From Nocardioides alcanivorans (GTDB lineage Bacteria > Actinomycetota > Actinomycetes > Propionibacteriales > Nocardioidaceae), in assembly GCF_021555175.1 (NCBI RefSeq), contig NZ_JAKGRW010000015.1:124001-188000 (forward strand): DNA of 64,000 bases. Reading direction: 5' to 3'. Shown in pieces: positions 56,015 through 64,000 of the stretch. The notes below the pieces were generated by a model. It had not been told where the DNA came from, searched no databases, and was given only the letters and a program-made list of their open reading frames with translations. The stretch's first letter is position 1. Each line of letters opens with the position of its first letter. The position numbers were made by a program, and so were the translations under genes.

Positions 56015-58132
56015 TCAGCGCGGAAGACCCAGGATCCGCTCGCCGACGACGTTGCGCAGCACCTGCGTGGTGCCTCCGGCGATCGAGAGGCACCGGGTCA
56101 GAAGTGCCTCGTGGACCGCGCCAGCAGTCTCCGAGTCGCCCGTGAGCACGGCGTCACCCAGGAGCTCGACCAGCAGCGCCGACGACTCCTGACGGGCCCG
56201 CACGCCGAGGAGCTTGCTGACACTCGACTCCGCGCCGGGGCCCTGGCCGGCCAGGGAGCGTAGGGTGCTGCGCACTCCGAGCAGCATGCCGACGGTGGCG
56301 AGGGCGACCTGCTCGCCCACAGCGGCCTCTGCGCCGGCCGCACCTCCGGCGGCGAGCAACGCCACGGCCTCTTCGGTGGAGGTGCCCAGCTTGTGACCCG
56401 CCATCGCGACCCGCTCATTTGCGAGCGTCGTCCGGGCCAGCTTCCAGCCCGCGTTGACCTCGCCGACCACCATCTCGTCGGGCACGAAGACATTGTCGAG
56501 GAAGACCTCGTTGAAGAGCTCGTCGCCGGTCATCTCACGCAGCGGCCGCACGTCGATGCCCTCACTGCGCATGTCGACGAGGAAGTAGGTGATGCCCTTG
56601 TGCTGCGGGGCGTCCGGGTCCGTGCGCGCCAGGCAGATGCCGAAGTCCGCCTCCTGCGCGAGTGAGTTCCACACCTTCTGGCCGGTCAACCTCCAACCGC
56701 CCGACACCCGCTCAGCCTTCATGCGCAGCGACGCGAGGTCTGAGCCCGCCCCCGGCTCCGAGAAGAGCTGGCACCAGACCACTTCCTCCAGGAGGCTGGC
56801 CCGCACGAACCGGTCACGCTGGGCGTCACTCCCGTGGGCGATGATGGTGGGCACGGCCCAACCAGCGATCCTGAGATCGGGCCGCGTGACACCTGCGGCC
56901 GCCAGCTCCTGGTCGATCACGAGCTGCTCCACGGCGCTGGCACCCGCACCGTAGGGAGCCGGCCAGTGCGGGACGAGGTATCCGGAGTCGACGAGCGCCA
57001 CTCGCTGGGCATCGCCCGCTGCCGCCGCGATCCTCGCCACGGTTTCGCGTACCTTCGGGCGGACGGCGTCGTCGGCTCCGTCGAAGTCGATGGCCACCTT
57101 GCGCCGGACCCCGCTGGCGGCGCGCCCAGCCAGGCTGGCGGCGTACGTCGCGCCGCGTCCGGCCAGGAGGCGCAGCGCCGTGGCCCGTCGGAGGTAGAAG
57201 TGTGCCTCGTGCTCGAAGGTGAAGCCGATCCCTCCGAGCACCTGGATGCAGTCCTCGGCCACCTTCACCGCACCGTCGAAGGCAACCTGGCCGGCAACGT
57301 CCGCGGCGAAGTGCCACTGCTCCTCGTCACCAGCAGCGAGTGCCGAGGCAGCATCCCATGCGACGGCAGTGATGGCCTCGCACGTCTCGAGCATCTCCGA
57401 GCAGAGGTGCTTGATCGCTTGGAACGATCCGATCGGGCGACCGAACTGCTCGCGGACCTTGGCGTAGTCGACCGCCGTCGCCAGACACCAGCGTGCGACG
57501 CCCGCGGCCTCCGCGGCTGCAAAGGTGACCAGGGTGTGTCGGACCTTCGCCGCCGAGACTCCGGGAACGGAGACCGCGTCAGCGACCGACACATCCACCT
57601 GTGCGGACCCGAACCGCCGGCTGAGGTCGGGGCCCACTGCGGCTGAGCCCCGAACGACCTCGACAGGCAGGAGGTACCAGGCCTGCGCCGAACCGGCGAG
57701 CACGTGGGTGGCGCCCGGCAGGTCGACGACGAGTGGAAGCCGCCCGGTCAAGCGGTCACCGACGACCGCGAGGGACCCGCTGGGCGCCAGCGCCACACGT
57801 GTCTTGCCGTTCGCCAGGTCGCGTGCGGCGTCGGTGTCGCCGAGCAGCTGGGCGACGACCTGGGCACCCAACAGACCGCCCGGGACCAGGCCGTGCGCGG
57901 CCGCTTCCAGCACCACCGCTGCGTCGAGGGCGTCGCCGCCACCGCCGCCGCGCGACTCGGGCACCACGATGCCGGGCAGACCCATCTCGTGGCAGCCGGT
58001 CCACGCGGCGTCGAAGGCCTGGGCCCCGTCGTTCTCCGCTGCGCGGATCTGCTCGACGAATCCGCTCGACTGGGCCCACTTGCGCAGGCTGGAGGCGAGC
58101 TCGACGTGGTCCGACGTGATTCCGATCGACAC
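56015..58132 (-). CDS. Fused double acyl-CoA dehydrogenase, FadE34-like
   Basis: 705 residues holding two acyl-CoA dehydrogenase modules in one chain: residues 1-375 (MGLPGIVVPESRGGGGGDAL, AKVREQFGRPIGSFQAIKHL, IQVLGGIGFTFEHEAHFYLR) and 385-705 (HWPAPYGAGASAVEQLVIDQ, LFSEPGAGSDLASL, LTGQKVWNSLAQEADFG, LSIAGGTTQVLRNVVGERIL-GLP). Size and layout match mycobacterial FadE34 (ChsE3), which oxidises steroid side-chain CoA esters and is in the KstR regulon. GTG 58132. A KstR-type box lies 27 bp upstream. Abuts the convergent lipase stop. Confidence 0.82.
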   Translation of the reverse strand: MSIGITSDHVELASSLRKWAQSSGFVEQIRAAENDGAQAFDAAWTGCHEMGLPGIVVPESRGGGGGDALDAAVVLEAAAHGLVPGGLLGAQVVAQLLGDTDAARDLANGKTRVALAPSGSLAVVGDRLTGRLPLVVDLPGATHVLAGSAQAWYLLPVEVVRGSAAVGPDLSRRFGSAQVDVSVADAVSVPGVSAAKVRHTLVTFAAAEAAGVARWCLATAVDYAKVREQFGRPIGSFQAIKHLCSEMLETCEAITAVAWDAASALAAGDEEQWHFAADVAGQVAFDGAVKVAEDCIQVLGGIGFTFEHEAHFYLRRATALRLLAGRGATYAASLAGRAASGVRRKVAIDFDGADDAVRPKVRETVARIAAAAGDAQRVALVDSGYLVPHWPAPYGAGASAVEQLVIDQELAAAGVTRPDLRIAGWAVPTIIAHGSDAQRDRFVRASLLEEVVWCQLFSEPGAGSDLASLRMKAERVSGGWRLTGQKVWNSLAQEADFGICLARTDPDAPQHKGITYFLVDMRSEGIDVRPLREMTGDELFNEVFLDNVFVPDEMVVGEVNAGWKLARTTLANERVAMAGHKLGTSTEEAVALLAAGGAAGAEAAVGEQVALATVGMLLGVRSTLRSLAGQGPGAESSVSKLLGVRARQESSALLVELLGDAVLTGDSETAGAVHEALLTRCLSIAGGTTQVLRNVVGERILGLPR

Positions 58133-58158
58133 CTGGGGGGACTCCTCGGCAGGGGGTT

Positions 58159-58172
58159 TAGAACGTGTTCCA
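58159..58172. promoter_or_regulatory. KstR-type operator between FadE34-like gene and methyltransferase
   Basis: TAGAACGTGTTCCA matches TNNAACNNGTTNNA. It is 27 bp from the acyl-CoA dehydrogenase GTG and 9 bp from the divergent methyltransferase ATG, so it probably controls both. Confidence 0.72.
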
Positions 58173-58180
58173 ATACTGCC

Positions 58181-59949
<1,769 letters not shown>

Positions 59950-59953
<4 letters not shown>

Positions 59954-60699
59954 GCAGCCTCCGGCTTCCGGAAGTACAGGACCATGCTCTTGCCGATGAC
60001 CGGATCGAGCACCTTCCCGGCGAGCTTGAGGGCCGTCGGCTGCTTCATGATCTCCCACACCAGGAGCTTGTGATAGGCCTTGGCCAGCGGGTGGTTGTCG
60101 TTCTCGACACCGACCGCGCACTTGATCCACCAGTACGGCGCGTGCAACCCGTGGACGTAGTCCTTGCCTTCGAAGACCATCGCCTCACCCGGCGTACCGT
60201 CATTGGCACGCCCGGCCTTCGTGACCTTGTCGACGAGCTCGTGGTCGGTGTAGATCCGGATGTGACCACCCTCGGCGTTGTGGTAGTCGGGCGACAACCT
60301 CCAGTTGATGACCTCGGGAAGCCAGCGGGGCACCGACACCGCCAAGGTGCCACCGGGGCGGAGCACCCGGACGAGCTCCTTGATGGCTTGGATGTCGGAG
60401 CCGATGTGCTCCAGCACCTCGGCGCAGACGATCCGATCGAACTCGCCGTCCGCAAAGGGCAGCTGGAGCGCGTCGCCCTCCTTGATGTCGGCCTCGGCTC
60501 CTTCGGGCACCTCGCCCGCCTCACGCATCGCGACGAAGAGATCGCGGACCTTCGAGAGCTCGTCGGCGTCCATGTCGAACGCGACGACGTCCGCCCCGCG
60601 GCGATACATCTCGAAGGCGTGACGTCCTGCGCCACAGCCCATGTCCAGCACACGCTCGCCGGGACGCAGCCCCAAGCGGTCGAAATCAACGGTCAGCAT
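59950..60699 (-). CDS. Class I SAM-dependent methyltransferase
   Basis: 249 residues. VLDMGCGAGRHAFEMYRRGA is motif I, DVVAFDMDADELSKV the acidic loop, KEGDALQLPFADGEFDRIVC and EVLEHIGSDIQAIKELVRVL motifs II/III, and LRPGGTLAVSVPRWLPEV post-II. UbiE/methyltransferase_11 type. It overlaps the glycosyltransferase by 14 bp upstream and the six-hairpin gene by 4 bp downstream, so all three are one operon. Methylation of a glycan or glycolipid intermediate is the likely role, by context. Confidence 0.85.
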
Positions 60700-61969
60700 G
60701 GGTGCTCCTCTGTGCCTCTCGGTCGGTGCTCTTGCCGGTGTTGCTCGGGTGGGCGGCGATGGCTTCTTCATAGGCGACGGCCACGGTCTCGGCCACGGCA
60801 CGCCAGCTGAAACGTTCCAGGGCCCGCTTGCGACCGGCCTTGCCCATGCGCTCCCGGCGCTCGGGGTCGTCCAGCAGGGCAGCGATCGTCGCGCGGAGCT
60901 CTTCGACGTTGCCGGGCTCGATGAGATCGGCACACTCGCCGTCGGGACCGACGACCTCCGGAATGGCGCCCGCGCGGCTGACCACGAGCGGCGTCTCGCA
61001 GGCCATCAGTTCGGCGGTCGGGAGGGAGAACCCTTCGTAGAGCGAGGGCACGACGGCGAGTTCCGCGGAGCCCATCACCTCCACGAGCTCGGCGTCGCTG
61101 ATGCCGTTGACGAAACTGACCGAGTCGCCCAGCGCGAGCTTCTCGATGAGCTGCTCGGTGCGACCACCTTCCTGGGGCTTCGTGACCATCAGGAGCTCAA
61201 GCTCGCGTTCGGTGCGCAGCTTGGCGAAGGCCTCGAGCAGCGTGTGAACACCCTTGATGGGCGCGTCCGCGCTCGCCATCGCCACGATCCTGCCGGGCAC
61301 GCGGGGCCTCGTCGGAGGCTGGAACACTTCGTCGACGCCGAGTGGGATCACCTGGATCACCGCGGGATCGACACCGAAGTCGGCCACGATGTCGCGTGCC
61401 GAGGACTCCGAAGGTGTCAACACCCGCGTCGCGGCCCGCGCGACCCGGCCCTGCATGCGCAGGAATCCGTACCACCGACGCAGGGTCAGCTTCTTGCGGA
61501 GAGTGGGAGCTGCCTCGAGGTCGACCTTGCGGTCGAAGGTGATCGGGTGGTGCAGCGTGGTCACGAGGGGGAACTGCTCCATGAGCTCCACCATGCCGGT
61601 ACCGAGCACCTGGTTGTCGTGGAGCACGTCGAAGTCGTCGCGGCGGGCCTTGAGGATCTTCGCGACCCGCCTGCTGAACGTCTTGGGCTCGGGGAAGCCG
61701 GCGACACACATCGTGAGGAACTCCTCGACGTCGATGCGGTCGCGGAACTCGCGAGGCCTGGGGATCCGGAAGGGATCGGGCTCACGGTAGAGGTCGAGAC
61801 TGGGCACCTTGGTGAGGCCCACGCCCTCGTCGAGCTCGGGATACGGCTGACCGGAGAACACCTCGACCTCGTGGCCGAGCGCCACCAGCTCGCGGCTCAG
61901 GTGCCGGATGTAGACCCCTTGGCCACCGCAGTGCGGCTTGCTCCGGTAGGACAGCAGCGCTATTCGCAC
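60686..61969 (-). CDS. Glycosyltransferase family 4
   Basis: 427 residues, GT-B fold. N-terminal acceptor domain: RIALLSYRSKPHCGGQGVYI, RHLSRELVALGHEVEVFSG. C-terminal nucleotide-sugar domain: VIQVIPLGVDEVFQPP, SADAPIKGVHTLLEAFAKLR, VPSLYEGFSLPTAELMACET (E-x(7)-E motif) and PLVVSRAGAIPEVVG. A retaining transferase adding a sugar from a nucleotide or other donor. First gene of a three-gene operon and divergent from kstR across 192 bp that hold a KstR-like box. Confidence 0.9.
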   Translation of the reverse strand: MRIALLSYRSKPHCGGQGVYIRHLSRELVALGHEVEVFSGQPYPELDEGVGLTKVPSLDLYREPDPFRIPRPREFRDRIDVEEFLTMCVAGFPEPKTFSRRVAKILKARRDDFDVLHDNQVLGTGMVELMEQFPLVTTLHHPITFDRKVDLEAAPTLRKKLTLRRWYGFLRMQGRVARAATRVLTPSESSARDIVADFGVDPAVIQVIPLGVDEVFQPPTRPRVPGRIVAMASADAPIKGVHTLLEAFAKLRTERELELLMVTKPQEGGRTEQLIEKLALGDSVSFVNGISDAELVEVMGSAELAVVPSLYEGFSLPTAELMACETPLVVSRAGAIPEVVGPDGECADLIEPGNVEELRATIAALLDDPERRERMGKAGRKRALERFSWRAVAETVAVAYEEAIAAHPSNTGKSTDREAQRSTHADR

Positions 61970-62037
61970 GAGCGACTCCTTCTCTCAGTCCGGTTCATCG
62001 TGAGCACCGGGACACGCCGCCCAGCTACCACCCAAAT

Positions 62038-62051
62038 TGAAACGTGTTCCT
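62038..62051. promoter_or_regulatory. KstR-like operator between glycosyltransferase and kstR
   Basis: TGAAACGTGTTCCT keeps the AAC-GT-GTT core of TNNAACNNGTTNNA but ends in T, one mismatch from consensus. It is 69 bp before the glycosyltransferase ATG and 110 bp before kstR, consistent with autoregulation as known for kstR in mycobacteria. Confidence 0.58.
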
Positions 62052-62161
62052 ATTATGGACCATCGCCGTTAGCCTTGGCGATGTAGGAACACTGCCAGCC
62101 GCCCTCACATGCCGACCGGTGACGTGACGCCCGTCACAGCTGGCTCGGACAAGGAAAAGTC

Positions 62162-62763
62162 ATGAATGCGATGAACTCCCTCACCAACGAGGAGCTGGGC
62201 TCCACTGCCCAGCGAGAGCGTCGTCGTCGCATCCTCGTCGCGACCACCGAGCTCGCCTCGGAAGGGGGATTCGACGCGGTGCAGATGCGTGCCGTCTCCG
62301 AACGCGCAGACGTGGCGCTGGGCACGCTGTATCGCTACTTCCCTCCAAGATCCACCTGCTGGTCTCAGCACTGCACACTCAGTTCGAGCAGGCTGCCCAG
62401 GTGATGGACGCCAAGGCAATCCCCGGCGACACGCCGGCGGACCGGGTTCTCTTCGTGCTCAATCGCAACACCAAGATGATGCAGAAGGATCCGAACCTCA
62501 CCGAGGCACTCACCCGGGCGTTCATGTTCGCGGATGCCACGGTGACGACGGAGATCCATGCGGTCGGCCTGTTGCTCACCGGCCTCCTCAACCAAGCCAT
62601 GGATCCGACCTCCGCCGGACAACCGACCGACGAGCAGGTCGCGCTGGCACGGGTCATCGGTGACGTCTGGCTCGCCGCCCTCGTCGGCTGGGTCACCGGT
62701 CGCACCTCGGCCGAGGACGTCAGCCGCAACATGTCGGTGGCCATTCATCTCCTGCTGCGCTGA
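62162..62763 (+). CDS. kstR: KstR, TetR-family repressor of cholesterol catabolism (one frame break)
   Basis: About 200 residues. The HTH region ELGSTAQRERRRRILVATTE, DAVQMRAVSERADVALGTLY and RYFPSK (after repair) is nearly the same as mycobacterial KstR, and the effector domain keeps TEALTRAFMFADATV, PTDEQVALARVIGDVWL, and ALVGWVTGRTSAEDVS. Known ligands are 3-oxo-cholest-4-en-26-oyl-CoA-type thioesters that release it from DNA. The frame breaks at the C3 run 62341-62343; CCC to CCCC gives FPSKIHLLVSALHTQFEQ. ATG 62162 has AAGGA upstream. Confidence 0.88.
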
Positions 62764-62806
62764 CGCCGCCGCCAGGTGGCACCAGCGCTCCTTCGCGAGA
62801 GCGCGA

Positions 62807-62839
62807 AAGCTCCCGGACCGCAGTGCGGTCCGGGAGCTT
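62807..62839. terminator. Bidirectional terminator between kstR and SDR gene
   Basis: A perfect 16-bp stem with a 1-nt nominal centre: AAGCTCCCGGACCGCA pairs with TGCGGTCCGGGAGCTT; the real loop will be several bases. It is flanked by A and T residues on both sides and lies between convergent genes, so it can stop both. Confidence 0.85.
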
Positions 62840-62849
62840 CTTGGCTGAC

Positions 62850-63605
62850 TCAGCCGCCGAAGACGTGGGTGGCAGTGGCGCCACCGTCGATGGCGATCTC
62901 CGCGCCGGTGACGAAGCCGGACTCGTCGGAGGCCAGGTAGACATAGAGCGGAGCGATGTCGAGCGGGTTGCCGACCCGCTTGAGCGCCACCTTCGAGGCG
63001 CCGTACTCCATCGCTGCGTCACCTCCGTGCGGACGGGTCATCGGTGTGTCGATCATGCCCGGATGGACCGAGTTGACCCGGATCCCGGCCGGCCCGAGCT
63101 CCACGGCAGCAGCCTTCGTCATGCCCCGGATGGCGAACTTGGTGGCGGTGTAGCCCACGCAGTGCGGCATGCCGGCAAGGCCCTCGATCGAGGAGGCGTT
63201 GACGATGGACCCGCCGCCGTTCTCCCGCATCACGGGGGCCACGGTCTTCATCCCCAGGAAGCAACCGAGCTGGTTGACCCGGAAGAGCAGCTCGAACTCC
63301 TCCTGCGTCATCTCCTCGACCGAGGCGAAGCGCAGGATGCCCGCGTTGTTGGCGAGCACACTGACCGGTCCGAAGAGCTCGGTGGTGCGCGCCACCACCG
63401 TCTGCCACGAGGCCTCGTTGCTCACGTCGTGGTGGACGAAGGCGGCCGCGTCACCGAGTTCCTCGGCAACGGCGGCGCCGAGGTCGTCGGCGACGTCGGC
63501 GATCACCACCTTCGCACCTTCGTTGACGAAGTGACGGGCGATCTCCGCGCCCTGCCCCTGCGCACCACCGGTGACGATTGCGACCTTGCCGGCGAGTCTT
63601 GCCAT
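62850..63605 (-). CDS. Short-chain dehydrogenase, 3-alpha/20-beta-hydroxysteroid dehydrogenase-like
   Basis: 251 residues. VAIVTGGAQGQGAEIARHFV (T-G-G-x(3)-x-G), VSVLANNAGILRF (N-N-A-G), SIVNASSIEGLAGMP (catalytic Ser), VGYTATKFAIRGMT (Y-x-x-x-K) and RVNSVHPGMIDTPM. The G-A-Q-G-Q-G cofactor loop and length match the FabG3/20-beta-HSD subgroup, NADH-linked and acting on steroids or related alcohols. Follows another SDR by 14 bp on the same strand. Position next to kstR supports a steroid role, which remains inference. Confidence 0.85.
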   Translation of the reverse strand: MARLAGKVAIVTGGAQGQGAEIARHFVNEGAKVVIADVADDLGAAVAEELGDAAAFVHHDVSNEASWQTVVARTTELFGPVSVLANNAGILRFASVEEMTQEEFELLFRVNQLGCFLGMKTVAPVMRENGGGSIVNASSIEGLAGMPHCVGYTATKFAIRGMTKAAAVELGPAGIRVNSVHPGMIDTPMTRPHGGDAAMEYGASKVALKRVGNPLDIAPLYVYLASDESGFVTGAEIAIDGGATATHVFGG

Positions 63606-63619
63606 TGTGATTCCTGTCT

Positions 63620-64000
63620 TCAGACCGTGAGCTTCATGAACGTGTCGGCGGAGAAGGTCCGCTCCTTGTCCTCGCGATCGGCGAAGTAGCCACCGACCTG
63701 CTTGGCGAGGTCACCGAGGTCCCACGTCTCGCCGGAGGCGTCGAAGCGCTGCTCGACCACCGGAGCGGCAACGAGAGCGACCATGCCGCCGTAGACGACG
63801 AACACCTGCGCGGAGATCTCCTGCGCAGCAGGCGATGCCAAGTAGGCGACGAGCGGAGCGACGTGCTCGGGCGAGTACGGGTCGATCGTCTTGCCGGACT
63901 CGTCGGGCGCGAAGACGGCCTCGGTCATGGCGGTGCGGGCCCGCGGGCAGATCGCGTTGGCGGTGACGCCATAGCGCGAGAGCGCCCGGGCAGCGGAGAC
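63620..64000 (-). CDS. Short-chain dehydrogenase, C-terminal part, HSD4A-like (cut by window edge)
   Basis: The last 126 residues are seen; the catalytic core is right of the window. SAARALSRYGVTANAICPRA and RTAMTEAVFAPDESG are the SDR substrate-loop region; DPYSPEHVAPLVAYLASPAA, QVFVVYGGMVALVAAPVVEQ and RFDASGETWDLGDLAKQVGG extend beyond a normal SDR as in mycobacterial HSD4A (17-beta-hydroxysteroid dehydrogenase/beta-hydroxyacyl-CoA dehydrogenase), a steroid-pathway gene. Same operon as the SDR at 62850. Confidence 0.78.
   Translation of the reverse strand, partial: VSAARALSRYGVTANAICPRARTAMTEAVFAPDESGKTIDPYSPEHVAPLVAYLASPAAQEISAQVFVVYGGMVALVAAPVVEQRFDASGETWDLGDLAKQVGGYFADREDKERTFSADTFMKLTV

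Overview
The window is GC-rich throughout, has GTG/TTG starts, a DUF222/HNH (13E12-type) gene, HelR, KstR, KshA, WS/DGAT, F420-type LLM and FUSC genes, and no rRNA or tRNA that I can see. This fits an actinobacterium, most likely of the Nocardioides group. That placement is an inference from gene content; no marker gene was compared.

Layout. 0-9.5 kb: glycerophosphodiesterase (cut by the left edge), a MurA-type enolpyruvyl transferase fused to an Xre HTH, thioesterase-NUDIX, alcohol dehydrogenase, trpF, a short UvrA-like ABC ATPase, VOC and MOSC genes. 9.5-20.7 kb: helR preceded by a rifamycin-associated element, a divergent TetR/arylsulfatase pair sharing a 15-bp operator, a membrane metallophosphoesterase, kshA, dps and a glutaminase-STAS fusion. 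20.7-22.4 kb: a yybP-ykoY (manganese) riboswitch, a small membrane protein gene, terC and a strong terminator. 22.4-25.2 kb: a less GC-rich accessory segment with two unrecognised genes and an integrase C-terminal remnant. 25.2-29.2 kb: VOC, LLM oxidoreductase, FUSC, GNAT, methyltransferase. 29.7-34 kb: a DUF222/HNH gene split by two IS3-family elements, followed by palindromic repeats. 34-53 kb: antiporter, cinA, a hydrolase-flavin monooxygenase operon, two redox/regulator loci, cyclophilin, pepN, sbcDC. 53-64 kb: a lipid and steroid block with WS/DGAT, a lipase, a fused FadE34-like acyl-CoA dehydrogenase, a glycosyltransferase-methyltransferase cassette, kstR and two SDRs.

How the genes fit together. 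The TetR gene at 62.2 kb is recognisably kstR, the cholesterol-catabolism repressor. Four sites matching or nearly matching its known motif TNNAACNNGTTNNA lie before the serine hydrolase-FMO operon, between WS/DGAT and lipase, between the fused acyl-CoA dehydrogenase and a methyltransferase, and upstream of kstR itself. This links lipid/steroid breakdown, storage-lipid synthesis and an uncharacterised glycan cassette under one predicted regulator. kshA at 17 kb belongs to the same pathway but lacks the box.

Sequence quality. About nineteen frame breaks occur in conserved genes. Almost all are repaired by adding one base to a G or C run, which points to homopolymer under-calling in the assembly. 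I annotate these as single genes across the break and give the break position, but the true sequence should be confirmed before any is called a pseudogene.
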